DNA of 64,000 nucleotides from Alkalihalobacillus pseudalcaliphilus (GCF_028610675.1 NZ_JAQQWS010000001.1:682001-746000); one strand, 5' to 3'; positions 53,473 to 61,773 are shown, counted from the first letter of the stretch. A program made the numbers and translations. Notes: generated from the sequence alone by a model not told the origin.

Positions 53473-54699
53473 TTAACTTTCTCGCATCCACTTGAGTATT
53501 TCTTTTGGTGTAGCATTTTTACCATACATAAGAATTCCTGTCTTAAATACTTTTCCAGCTAATTTGATGAATAACCAAATCGTTACAAAAAGGATTAGCA
53601 TTGAAATAATCACTTCAATCCACGGCCACTCTTCAAGCATCGATAAACGTATAATCAAGACACCCGGGGCGGTTAGCGGAAAATAACTTCCAATTTGGGC
53701 GATTAACCCTTCAGGATCAGAAAGAATTGGACCTAATAAAATGAACGGTAACCATGGTATCATAAAAATAATCCCTTGAAAGTTGCTAGTTGAGCTTACT
53801 TCATCTACCGTTGCTCCTATCCCAACAAATATAGCAGCAAATAATAAATAACCTGCAACAGCGATTAATACAAGTACAAGTAATTCTGGAACAAATAAAT
53901 AGCTCAATAATGGAAAGTCAACATACCATGTTAAGAATGGCAGAATAATCGCTATCCAACTCGCAACCTGTATGACACCTAATACAAAGTATCCAATAAT
54001 TTTACCTTGCATGAGCTCATGGGGTGTGATTGATGACAAAATCATTTCAGACACTTTTTCTTTCTTCTCTTGTGAGGCACTTGTAAATATCATCATGCCA
54101 GTAATCACAACTGAAAATAGAATAACACCCGCAAATATTCCGGGAACAAGCCTTTCTAAAAAGGAGAAAGCCCCTCCTGCTTCTTCAGCCTGATCTGTTT
54201 CCGACTCAGCTTGTGCGATAAATGACACAGGCATACTCGCTATTTCAATTTCATCATTTTCGAACCCAAACAATTCTAACTGTGCTTGTTTGACAAACGG
54301 CTGTATCGCTTGAAGCTGGTGTAGATCAGTTTCTGATAAATCCTCACTCAGATATGTTGGAATTTGACCGGACCTTATATGTTCTTCTTGAAATGAGACC
54401 ATAACGCTATTTTCCTTATCATCTAAAAAAGCGGCCGACGGCGTCTCTGTCGTTAATTCTACATCCCAATCTAATGAATCTGCTAAACCTGTAGAGTCAA
54501 TTGTTGACCACACCTCTAGTGGATCCTCCACATATAAAGTTAAAGAATTTTGGTCGGTTTCACCACCTGAATTAAATAACATCGGAATGGAGAAAAATAA
54601 TATAAATAAAAGCGGTGTTGATAATATGGAAATGATAAATGATTTATTTCGTAAGTTACGTTTTATTTCCCATTTAGCTACTTTCATACTATTTTTCAT
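53473..54699 (-). CDS. natB: ABC-2 permease, NatB-like sodium exporter subunit
   Basis: 408 residues from ATG 54699 (AAGGAGGG eight bases upstream). One N-terminal helix, a large extracytoplasmic domain (about 45-185), then five helices (ILFSVVITGMMIFTSASQEK onward), the NatB/ABC-2 pattern with the conserved KEKVSEMILSSITPHELMQGK cytoplasmic loop in pieces. Partner of the ATPase gene, which it overlaps by eleven bases. NatAB of B. subtilis exports sodium; related pairs export other molecules. Confidence 0.85.
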   Translation of the reverse strand: MKNSMKVAKWEIKRNLRNKSFIISILSTPLLFILFFSIPMLFNSGGETDQNSLTLYVEDPLEVWSTIDSTGLADSLDWDVELTTETPSAAFLDDKENSVMVSFQEEHIRSGQIPTYLSEDLSETDLHQLQAIQPFVKQAQLELFGFENDEIEIASMPVSFIAQAESETDQAEEAGGAFSFLERLVPGIFAGVILFSVVITGMMIFTSASQEKKEKVSEMILSSITPHELMQGKIIGYFVLGVIQVASWIAIILPFLTWYVDFPLLSYLFVPELLVLVLIAVAGYLLFAAIFVGIGATVDEVSSTSNFQGIIFMIPWLPFILLGPILSDPEGLIAQIGSYFPLTAPGVLIIRLSMLEEWPWIEVIISMLILFVTIWLFIKLAGKVFKTGILMYGKNATPKEILKWMRES

Positions 54700-55615
54700 A
54701 TACATACCCTCCTTTAAGACGATCAGAAGCAATATCAATAAAGATTTCGTGTAAGGAAATTCGATCAATTTTTAGTTCCTGTATATCTAATTCAGAAGGT
54801 ATTAGTCGAATCCATTTATTCACATCGACATCGTTTTCTAAAAAGAGAGTTGCCCTATCACCTGTTTGCTCCACTCTTACAACATGAGCTATTTTTTCTA
54901 GAGCATTCTTTTCGTTCACACCTTGAATCGTACATTTAAAGTTAGCAAATTTCCTTTTCACATCATCTAATGTTCCATAGATGACTTTGCGGCCTTTATT
55001 GATCATAAATAAGCGGTCACACAACTCTTCAACGATATTCATTTGATGTGAGGATAATAGGATCGCTGTTCCTTGATCAGCTAGTGCTTTTATTTCCTTC
55101 TTAAATAGATCTTGGCTGACAGGATCTAACCCTGAAAATGGTTCATCCAAAATTAAGAGCTCTGGCTCATGAATAATCGAAGCGATAAATTGTACTTTTT
55201 GTGCCATTCCTTTTGATAGTTCTTCAATAGAACTTTTATCTTTGCCTTCTAATCCTAATTTCTCCAACAACTCTAACGCTCTTGTTTTCGCCTTATGTAA
55301 TGGATAATCTTTTAAATCGGCAAAATATAATAATAAATCAATGACTTTGACACTTTTATAGAGTCCTCTTTCTTCAGGTAAGTAGCCTATTTTTTCTCTT
55401 GGGACATGGCGTACTTCTTTCCCTTCGTACAAAATCTTCCCTTCTTCTGTATACATGATCCCTAATATGCTACGAATAGATGTTGACTTTCCTGCCCCGT
55501 TAGGTCCTAGGATTGCCATAATTTCACCCTTTTGGACTTCAAAGCCGATGTCTTCAATGACTTTTTTATCCTTAAATGATTTTCCTAGTCCTTCGACCTT
55601 TAGAATTGCAACCAT
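54689..55615 (-). CDS. natA: ABC transporter ATPase, NatA-like
   Basis: 308 residues: Walker A GPNGAGKST, signature LSKGMAQKV, Walker B LLILDEPFSGLDP and H-loop SSHQMN; a C-terminal domain follows the nucleotide-binding part. ATG after AAAGGAGGA. Together with natB it occupies the position between sigF and spoVAC where spoVAA-spoVAB would be in B. subtilis. Substrate inferred only from similarity. Confidence 0.87.
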   Translation of the reverse strand: MVAILKVEGLGKSFKDKKVIEDIGFEVQKGEIMAILGPNGAGKSTSIRSILGIMYTEEGKILYEGKEVRHVPREKIGYLPEERGLYKSVKVIDLLLYFADLKDYPLHKAKTRALELLEKLGLEGKDKSSIEELSKGMAQKVQFIASIIHEPELLILDEPFSGLDPVSQDLFKKEIKALADQGTAILLSSHQMNIVEELCDRLFMINKGRKVIYGTLDDVKRKFANFKCTIQGVNEKNALEKIAHVVRVEQTGDRATLFLENDVDVNKWIRLIPSELDIQELKIDRISLHEIFIDIASDRLKGGYVYEK

Positions 55616-55690
55616 TCTTTATTTCCTCCTTTGTTTTGATTCAACCCACCCTTATGCTTACGTATAATAGCAGCTTTAGGTTTCATAAGT

Positions 55691-55908
55691 TTTATATAAA
55701 AGTTACTTATGGGCGATAGTTTGTGCCCTGAAGTTAGCTCGTCATCCATCTCGAGATAAATGACCTTAGCAGGAAAGTGCTCTCTGTTTGTTCAGGCCGA
55801 CTCCTGATGGTGATCGAGTTGTATACGTGCCAACAGTTTGAACAGTCGCCACTACTTTCATCTTTGTTGGTGGCGAAGTGAATGGGGCTTCGCCATGTGG
55901 GTTTTTGT
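55691..55908 (+). repeat. Dispersed repeat family B copy
   Basis: Starts TATAAAAGTTACTTATGGGC, contains GTGCCAACAGTTTGAACAGT, CGCCACTACTTTCATCTTTG, then GTTGGTGGCGAAGTGAATGG and GCCATGTGGGTTTTTG, ending where the next TATGAAAGTTAGTGC begins at 55909. Inverted relative to the 18-kb copy. Confidence 0.82.
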
Positions 55909-56018
55909 ATGAAAGTTAGTGCGAACATGGAGCGTTACTCGTCGCTACCGAAAATTATGCTTCGCTAGGGTACGACTAATTCTTAATTTCAAGAGCTCAT
56001 TGTGACATCATGCCGCTT
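55909..56018 (+). repeat. Family A fragment with array leader
   Basis: TATGAAAGTTAGTGCGAACA, then GTCGCTACCGAAAATTATGC and the leader block TACGACTAAT (55971-55980) and AGCTCATTGTGACA (55994-56007). The leader spacing of 13 bases is identical to that at 40720-40756. Confidence 0.8.
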
Positions 56019-56019
56019 T

Positions 56020-56366
56020 TTCAGCACGCAACCCCGAGATTCCTTGTTTGCTCGGGCTTGCTACTCCTTTTTCAGCCCGCAACCCCGAGATTCAGCGTTT
56101 GCTCGGGCTTGCTACTCCTTTTTTCGCTCGCAACCCCGAGATTCCTTGTTTGCTCGGGGCTGCTACTCCTTTTTCAGCACGCAACCCCGAGATTCCGTGT
56201 TTGCTCGGGCTTGCTACTCCTTTTTTCGCTCACAACCCCGAGATTCCGTGTTTGCTCGGGCTTGCTACTCCTTTTTTCGCTCGCAACCCCGAGATTCCGT
56301 GTTTGCTCGGGCTTGCTACTCCTTTTTTCGCTCGCAACCCCGAGATTCTCCGTTTGCTCGGGCTTT
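56020..56366. repeat. 51-bp tandem hairpin array, seven copies
   Basis: The core AACCCCGAGATTC starts at 56030, 56081, 56132, 56183, 56234, 56285 and 56336: period exactly 51. Each unit is a hairpin, CAACCCCGAG paired with CTCGGGCTTG (one mismatch) around a 12-base loop, then a spacer CTACTCCTTTTTTCGCTCG or CTACTCCTTTTTCAGCACG. Because 51 is divisible by three, several frames stay open without being genes. Confidence 0.93.
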
Positions 56367-56500
56367 CTTCCGCTTTTTGTTATTTAATCGTTTTTGCACA
56401 TTATTAGATTAGCATTTATATTACTCACCTTTATTACTCACCTTCTTCCTTATAATAACTGACACGTTCGGGAGGTTAGTTTATGTTCTCGTTACATAAG

Positions 56501-56546
56501 AAAAAGCCATTTATCTATGTTCATTTCAACAAAGTAAATGGCTTTT
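56501..56546 (-). terminator. Terminator of the spoIIA-sigF operon
   Basis: AAAGCCATTTA / TAAATGGCTTT stem with a long loop and T run on the minus strand, just past sigF. It separates sigF from downstream spoVA genes. Confidence 0.8.
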
Positions 56547-56554
56547 CCTTCTAT

Positions 56555-57328
56555 TTATATTCCTTCAGCTTCTTCACTCATGACCACTTTCATCTGTTCG
56601 AGAATCTTTTTTTCTAATCGAGATACTTGCACTTGTGATATACCTAAACGTTCGGCAACCTCTGATTGGGTTTGATCCTTATAATAACGTAAGTATACGA
56701 TTAATCTCTCTCTTTCATCTAAATCTCGAATCGCTTCTTTAAGAGCTATTTTATCGAACCAGCGGGTTTCTGATTGATCAGCGATTTGATCTAACAACGT
56801 TATCGGGTCGCCGTCATTTTCATAAACCGTTTCATGTATAGATGTTAATGATTTACTGGCTTCACCAGCAAATACCACTTCCTCAGGTGGAATCTCTAGA
56901 TGTTCGGCAATTTCATTGACGGTTGGTACTCGACCTAAATTTTTTGTTAAATCATCCTTCACCTTACGAATCTTGTTGCCTAGCTCTTTAATCGAGCGAC
57001 TTACTTTAACTGTACCGTCGTCTCGTAAGAAGCGTTGAATCTCACCAATAATCATAGGAACCGCATAGGTAGAAAATTTAACATCATAAGATAAATCAAA
57101 CTTATCAACCGATTTAATTAATCCAATGCAACCAATTTGAAATAAGTCATCAGCGTCGTATCCTCTATTCATAAACCGTTGTACGACCGACCAAACTAAC
57201 CGAGTGTTCCGATTAACAATCGTATCCCTTGCTTCTTGATCTCCAGCTTGACTTCTTTCAATTAACTCTTTTACTTCCTTATCCGACAATTGAGCCTTCT
57301 TTTTTGTTTGCTTCACATCTACATCCAT
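56555..57328 (-). CDS. sigF: RNA polymerase sigma-F factor
   Basis: 257 residues (B. subtilis SigF 255). Region 2 is DADDLFQIGCIGLIKSVDKF with KFSTYAVPMIIGEIQRFLRD; region 4 is RERLIVYLRYYKDQTQSEVA with SQVQVSRLEKKILEQM. It is the first forespore-specific sigma factor and is held inactive by SpoIIAB. It is the third gene of spoIIAA-spoIIAB-sigF, 12 bases after spoIIAB. Confidence 0.97.
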   Translation of the reverse strand: MDVDVKQTKKKAQLSDKEVKELIERSQAGDQEARDTIVNRNTRLVWSVVQRFMNRGYDADDLFQIGCIGLIKSVDKFDLSYDVKFSTYAVPMIIGEIQRFLRDDGTVKVSRSIKELGNKIRKVKDDLTKNLGRVPTVNEIAEHLEIPPEEVVFAGEASKSLTSIHETVYENDGDPITLLDQIADQSETRWFDKIALKEAIRDLDERERLIVYLRYYKDQTQSEVAERLGISQVQVSRLEKKILEQMKVVMSEEAEGI

Positions 57329-57340
57329 ATCCTGGCCTCT

Positions 57341-57784
57341 TTAATTAAAAATTGCTTTACTTTTAGTAAGGTGCTTTTTTAAATAAATCGAGGTTCCAAT
57401 CATCGGCTCAGAGTTAATTTTCATTTCATCCATAAAATTTTCCATAATCGTAAAACCCATTCCTGAGCGCTCCAACTCAGGCTTCGTTGTATAAAGTGGC
57501 TGTTTCGCCTCTTCAATATCCGTGATACCCATACCTTCATCACGAATCGTTAATTCAATTGTTTGGTCATCAATAATGGCGTGAATATAAACCATACCAT
57601 CTGGATTATTATCATAGCCATGAATAATAGAATTGGTGACTGCCTCGGAAACGACCGTTTTTAATTCTGTCATCTCATCCATGGTTGGATCCAGTTGAGC
57701 GATAAAGGCACCCACCGTCACGCGTGCAAATGCTTCGTTTTCACTACGAGCGGAAAATCGAATCTCCATTTCATTTCTAGCCAC
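57341..57784 (-). CDS. spoIIAB: Anti-sigma-F factor (serine kinase)
   Basis: 147 residues, GHKL ATPase/kinase fold: N box ELKTVVSEAVTNSIIHGYDN, G1 box IRDEGMGI and G2 box ERSGMGFTIMENFMD. It binds sigma-F and phosphorylates SpoIIAA. GTG start at 57784, directly after the spoIIAA stop with GGGGGTGG upstream; this gives the same N-terminal NEM as in B. subtilis. Confidence 0.97.
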   Translation of the reverse strand: MARNEMEIRFSARSENEAFARVTVGAFIAQLDPTMDEMTELKTVVSEAVTNSIIHGYDNNPDGMVYIHAIIDDQTIELTIRDEGMGITDIEEAKQPLYTTKPELERSGMGFTIMENFMDEMKINSEPMIGTSIYLKKHLTKSKAIFN

Positions 57785-58135
57785 TTACGCCACCCCCAAA
57801 GTTTCAAGTGCAAATTGCTCATTTTCTTCTAAGCGAATGATTTTAAACAAACCAGACATTTCGAATAAGCGTTTAACAGATGGTGAAATCGCACAAACGA
57901 CCATTTCGCCACCAAGACTTTTTATTTGCTTATATCTGCCTAAGATAACGCCAAGTCCAGAGCTGTCCATAAATGTTAATTGCTTTAGACTTAATACAAT
58001 ATGTTTAATATTTGTTTGTTTAAGCTTGTCCTCCACTTTTGTGCGTAATAACTCAGCTGTATGGTGATCCAATTCTCCTTCAAGACGAATGAGTAGAACA
58101 TGATCTTTATGTTCTAAATCAATGACTAAACTCAT
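57785..58135 (-). CDS. spoIIAA: Anti-anti-sigma-F factor
   Basis: 116 residues, STAS fold. The phosphorylation site is Ser58 in FMDSSGLGVILGRYKQ, as in B. subtilis. Dephosphorylated SpoIIAA frees sigma-F from SpoIIAB in the forespore. First gene of the spoIIA operon; the ATG follows GGGAGATGGTC. Confidence 0.97.
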   Translation of the reverse strand: MSLVIDLEHKDHVLLIRLEGELDHHTAELLRTKVEDKLKQTNIKHIVLSLKQLTFMDSSGLGVILGRYKQIKSLGGEMVVCAISPSVKRLFEMSGLFKIIRLEENEQFALETLGVA

Positions 58136-58177
58136 CTGACCATCTCCCTTTTCCTTAACTTTTATTTACTAGAGAGT

Positions 58178-58206
58178 AGTTCGTCTTTTTCGCTTTATAT
58201 CCCTTC
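58178..58206 (-). promoter_or_regulatory. Candidate sigma-H promoter of spoIIA
   Basis: On the minus strand GAAGGGATAT (near 58206-58197) and CGAACT (near 58183-58178), resembling the sigma-H elements RnAGGAWWW and RnnGAAT with suitable spacing. B. subtilis spoIIA has a sigma-H promoter in this position, between dacF and spoIIAA. Confidence 0.45.
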
Positions 58207-58253
58207 TCGTCTGACAAAACTAGATTCATTTCGAAAAAACTAGTGCAAAATAG

Positions 58254-59420
58254 TTAGTTTCCTGCGAAATTCGATAAAACTCGTTTAAATAATTGCCACC
58301 AAGAGGCACTATCGACATCTTCTCCTGACACAAGGTTAGACTCACTTAAAACCTTGCCGTCCTTCTCCAAAATTAATAACCCCACAACATCACCTTTTTT
58401 GATCGGCGCTCGTAATTCTTCTTGCCATTCGATTCTTTCCGTGACGTCATCAACAGACTCACCTTTTTTTGTTAATAAAGAAACCGACTCACTCGTTAAG
58501 ACAGGAATTGTTTTTTTAGAACCTTTCTTTATTGGGATTTCTTTAATGATATATTCTCTTTCATACATTGGATGTGTCATATATTGACTAAATGAATAGT
58601 CTAACATTTCAGTAATTTGTGCATTTCGATCTTTTGGTGTTGGTGCCCCCATTATGATCGTAATCACTCTCATCCCATTTTTTTCAGCGGTTGCTGTCAA
58701 ACAATACATCGCCTCACGAGTAAAGCCTGTTTTAAGGCCATCTACTCCTGGATAAAATTTGACGAGCTTATTTGTATTAACTAACCAAAATTCCTTATCC
58801 GTACCTTTACGTAAATAATCTTCATAAATACTCGTGAAATTTGTAATATCCTCATATTTAAGTAACTCTTTGGAGATTATGGCTAAATCATGAGCCGTCG
58901 TGTAATGGTTAGCAGCTGGTAATCCGTTAGAATTAATAAAATTTGTATTAATTAATCCTAATTCATTTGCCTTTTCATTCATCATTTTTACAAACTCATC
59001 TTCGGTTCCCGCGATATGCTCAGCCATTGCAACAGATGCGTCATTACCCGATGCCACAGCGATCGCTTTTAACATATCAGTAACCGTCATTTCTTCTCCT
59101 GGCTCTAAAAATACTTGTGAACCACCCATTGAAGCAGCGTTTTCACTCGTTCGAACTAAATCTTCGTATTTAAGGGCCCCTTTGTCTATTTGTTCCATAA
59201 TAAGTAGCATGGTCATGATTTTTGTCATACTGGCTGGCGGCAACTTTTCTTGGCTATTTTTCTCAAATAAAACTTGCCCCGTATCGCGTTCGATGACAAT
59301 GGCTGAAGATGACTTCTCTGCCAATTTCACTGCTGATTCTTCTTCCTTTGCAAAGGTTAATGGTGCGTGAATGAAGCTAAATAACATCGTAAAAATAAGT
59401 AATGTTTTTAATGTTTTCAT
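58254..59420 (-). CDS. dacF: Sporulation D-alanyl-D-alanine carboxypeptidase DacF
   Basis: 388 residues from ATG 59420 (GGGAGG six bases upstream), matching B. subtilis DacF (389). Signal peptide (1-24), then the carboxypeptidase with SxxK (SMTK, 64-67), SGN in VASGNDASVAMAEH and KTG in GLKTGFTREAM, and a PBP5 C-terminal domain. It is made in the forespore and with DacB regulates cortex cross-linking. Synteny with spoIIA is conserved; the upstream gap holds an inverted-repeat element. Confidence 0.96.
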   Translation of the reverse strand: MKTLKTLLIFTMLFSFIHAPLTFAKEEESAVKLAEKSSSAIVIERDTGQVLFEKNSQEKLPPASMTKIMTMLLIMEQIDKGALKYEDLVRTSENAASMGGSQVFLEPGEEMTVTDMLKAIAVASGNDASVAMAEHIAGTEDEFVKMMNEKANELGLINTNFINSNGLPAANHYTTAHDLAIISKELLKYEDITNFTSIYEDYLRKGTDKEFWLVNTNKLVKFYPGVDGLKTGFTREAMYCLTATAEKNGMRVITIIMGAPTPKDRNAQITEMLDYSFSQYMTHPMYEREYIIKEIPIKKGSKKTIPVLTSESVSLLTKKGESVDDVTERIEWQEELRAPIKKGDVVGLLILEKDGKVLSESNLVSGEDVDSASWWQLFKRVLSNFAGN

Positions 59421-59438
59421 AGTGGTCCTCCCATTCAT

Positions 59439-59947
59439 CTTCCTGATTTAGGCTCATGTAATTAGTCATAGTAACTCCCATCTAGTTTTTCCAGTTAAGC
59501 AGTTTCCTATACGATATTTTGAGGGGTTTGTATTTTATATGAAAGTTGATGCTGATGCTCATGTGCGGAGCTTTGCTCACCGCTAAAGAAAATCATGCTC
59601 CGCTAGGTTTCTGCAAATTCTCAAGTTCACAACACAATCTAACACCATTCATTTAGAAAAAAACTAATTGAATGAAGTGCCAACAGGTAAAGAGTGATGA
59701 CTGTGCCAGTTCGTTCAGCGCCACCCCGCAGGACGCGGAGCATAATTTTCGGTAGCGGCAAATAGAACTCCGCACCTAATCATTAGCATAACTTTCATAC
59801 AAAACACTTGAATCTGATTGGTATTTGTTTCTTTATTGACTTCTATGTAAAACTATCGCTTTACTCAATAAAAATATCAATTGTTCGCTTTTTTATCTTT
59901 GATTTTGATAGAATGATTTTAATGAGACATTAAGGAGGTATAACAGC
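59439..59947. other. Gene-free interval between dacF and hmoA-like gene
   Basis: 509 bases with the 263 bp element at 59538-59800 described separately; the remainder is AT-rich and must include the promoters of the two divergent genes. No further signals recognised with confidence. Confidence 0.5.
59538..59800. repeat. Family A element with long terminal inverted repeats
   Basis: Left arm from 59538 (TATGAAAGTTGATGCTGATG through GTGCGGAGC and AAAATCATGCTCCGC to about 59604) is inverted in the right arm (about 59734-59800, ending CATAACTTTCATA). Arms of about 65 bp enclose a centre of about 130 bp with family A sequence (AATTCTCAAGTTCA, GTGCCAGTTCGTTCAGCGCC). No open frame. It looks like a miniature inverted-repeat element. 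Confidence 0.85.
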
Positions 59948-60280
59948 ATGTATATTGTAACGAATCGAATTAAAATGAAAAAAGGATTTGCAGAAAAGCT
60001 AGCTCCTAACTTCACAAAGCCAGGCCCGCTTCAAGATATGAAAGGTTTTATTAAAGTAGAAACTACGATTAGAGAAAATATAGAAGAGCATGATGAGCTT
60101 AGTGTCAACATGTATTGGGAAGAATTAACTGACTTTGAAGCGTGGAAAACAAGCGATGCTTTTAAACAAGCTCACGCCAAACCAAAATCAGATGAGAAGA
60201 AAGAAAAAAGCGACTCACCCATGCTTAGTAGTGAAGTCATAATTGTTAAAGTAGCAACAACGATAGAAGCGAACTCCTAA
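59948..60280 (+). CDS. hmoA: Heme-degrading monooxygenase (HmoA/IsdG-like)
   Basis: 110 residues, ABM-type ferredoxin-like fold: MYIVTNRIKMKKGFAEKLA then MKGFIKVETT and NMYWEELTDFEAWKTSDAF, the Trp-rich helix expected in this family. B. subtilis HmoA (108) breaks down heme and releases iron. The ATG follows AAGGAGG. No clear Fur box was found upstream. Confidence 0.85.
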   Translation: MYIVTNRIKMKKGFAEKLAPNFTKPGPLQDMKGFIKVETTIRENIEEHDELSVNMYWEELTDFEAWKTSDAFKQAHAKPKSDEKKEKSDSPMLSSEVIIVKVATTIEANS

Positions 60281-60362
60281 TAATTAGGACACATACATTC
60301 CGTTATTACGATCAAATTAGGTAGGGAATTAGAGTTTCGTATGACACGAAGTGCTAAGACAT

Positions 60363-60412
60363 AAAAAAACACCCCCAAAAGAAATAGAACTCCTATTTCA
60401 TTCGGGGGTATT
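60363..60412 (-). terminator. Terminator of ohr
   Basis: On the minus strand TACCCCC..ATGAAATAG pairs with CTATTTC..GGGGGTG, followed by TTTTTTT. It lies between convergent hmoA and ohr. Confidence 0.88.
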
Positions 60413-60465
60413 TTATTATTATCATAGCCAATAACTACTAACTCTCCACTGGCTTGTACACGTCT

Positions 60466-60888
60466 TTATTTTGTATAAACTTTTAATGTAACTTCAACAT
60501 TATCTCGAGTTGCTTTTGAATACGGGCAGAATTCGTGAGCTTTGTGCACTAACTCTGTTGCCTCATCATTAGAAACACCTTGAAGCGTCGCATGTAAAGT
60601 AACAGCTAACTTAAATCCGCTGTCGATTTCATCTTTAACAAGGCTAACCTCTGCTTCAATTTCAGATTCGATTTCTTTTTTCGCTTTACTTGCCATTAGG
60701 TTTAAAGCGCCATCAAAGCAAGCTGCATATCCCGCTGCGAATAATTGCTCAGGATTTGTCGCATCCGAAACAGTCTCCCCATTTTTAGGCATCTTTAAAG
60801 GCAAATCGATAACACCTGTATCCGATTTAACGTGTCCTTCACGTCCACCTACTGCTTTTGCTTTTGCTGTTAAAATGATATCTGCCAT
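60466..60888 (-). CDS. ohr: Organic hydroperoxide resistance protein (Ohr)
   Basis: 140 residues, OsmC/Ohr fold with both catalytic cysteines: Cys57 in AAGYAACFDGAL and Cys121 in HEFCPYSKATR. It is a thiol-dependent peroxidase using lipoyl partners to reduce organic peroxides. Usually repressed by OhrR, but no ohrR gene or clear OhrR operator is nearby. ATG follows AAGGAGT. Confidence 0.94.
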   Translation of the reverse strand: MADIILTAKAKAVGGREGHVKSDTGVIDLPLKMPKNGETVSDATNPEQLFAAGYAACFDGALNLMASKAKKEIESEIEAEVSLVKDEIDSGFKLAVTLHATLQGVSNDEATELVHKAHEFCPYSKATRDNVEVTLKVYTK

Positions 60889-61253
60889 TGTTAAAAACTC
60901 CTTCCTTATTTAAAACACTCTATAAACTATTCACTTTTTTAAGGCAAATTAAACACCTTTCTATAATAATTCGCCAAAAAAATAAGACATCCTTCTAAAA
61001 TAAAAGATGTGCTCTGTAAATCTCAGGAAACTTTTTTATGTTCATTACCTTTTACGTTATTTACACAAAATGGATTGTGTGAGATGCTTTTAATGAACCA
61101 AAAAACTGATAAGTGACTACTCCCTCTTTTTTTACTGAACAAGTGGGCTGCTGCTCTGCACTTGTTCCCATGGAGCATGTGGCCGTTTTCGTCCATATAA
61201 ATAAAACGGTTAATACATTTGAAACATACATATAACAAAAAGGAGAATTCAGC
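60889..61253. other. Gene-free interval with repeat C fragment
   Basis: CTGATAAGTGACTACTCCCT at 61106 matches CTGATGAGTGACTACTCTCT in the family C module (40292) in 18 of 20 bases, and the similarity extends into the following T run. Overlapping short frames are not credible genes. The promoter of the GNAT gene must lie in the last 100 bases. Confidence 0.5.
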
Positions 61254-61703
61254 TTGGAATTTAAACGAATAGCAAAAAGTGATGTAATCAAATGTACGGA
61301 AACATTTATTGAAGTATTTAATGATGAGCCTTGGAATGATGAATGGACATTTGCTCAGGCTCAAAAATATTTAGTGAGCTTTTACCAGACACCTGGTTTT
61401 ATAGGGGTTTTAGCGGTAGAAAACGAGGAAATTCTTGGCTTTATATTTGGCGTAAATAAAGCATGGTGGAGCGGAGATGAATTTTTCATCAATGAAATGT
61501 GTGTAAAAACAAAATATCAAAATAGAGGCATTGGTAAAGCCATGTTGAATTATCTAACAAAAGAACTTCATAACAATCATATTAACAACATGACACTTCT
61601 CACAGATAGAGGCATACCGGCCGAAGAATTTTATAAGAAAAATGGTTTTGAAGAAATAGAAAGAATCATTTTCTTACATAAAAACATCAAACTAAAGATT
61701 TAG
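61254..61703 (+). CDS. GNAT N-acetyltransferase
   Basis: 149 residues from TTG 61254, with AAAAGGAG nine bases upstream. GNAT core: FFINEMCVKTKYQNRGIGKA is the acetyl-CoA motif and GIPAEEFYKKNGFEEI the last conserved part. Substrate unknown. Monocistronic, flanked by repeats. Confidence 0.87.
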   Translation: MEFKRIAKSDVIKCTETFIEVFNDEPWNDEWTFAQAQKYLVSFYQTPGFIGVLAVENEEILGFIFGVNKAWWSGDEFFINEMCVKTKYQNRGIGKAMLNYLTKELHNNHINNMTLLTDRGIPAEEFYKKNGFEEIERIIFLHKNIKLKI

Positions 61704-61773
61704 AGTGTGCCCAAACGTGAACCAAGCTCATGAAAAGAAATAACAAACAGAATAAAAGACATTAATCTCTTGA

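Noticed and set aside
40768..56366. The tandem arrays as CRISPR arrays
   Set aside because: Units are contiguous and nearly identical with no unique spacers, and no cas genes are present.
56002..56412. Three overlapping open frames of 119-136 codons with a repeated Pro/Arg/Ser-rich peptide
   Set aside because: They arise because the 51-bp period is a multiple of three, so all three frames stay open. None has a ribosome site, and the DNA-level hairpin is what is conserved.
56483..56617. Short plus-strand frame with a good GGAGG site beginning MFSLHKKKPF
   Set aside because: It runs through the sigF terminator and antisense to the sigF 3' end; aromatic-rich composition is typical of antisense translation.
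59880..59940. A Fur box upstream of the hmoA-like gene
   Set aside because: The AT-rich stretch with GATTTTGATAGAATGATTTT has too many mismatches to the Fur consensus, although Fur control would make sense biologically.
61023..61364. 113- and 76-codon minus-strand frames
   Set aside because: They overlap the GNAT gene antisense and repeat sequence, and have no convincing start signal.
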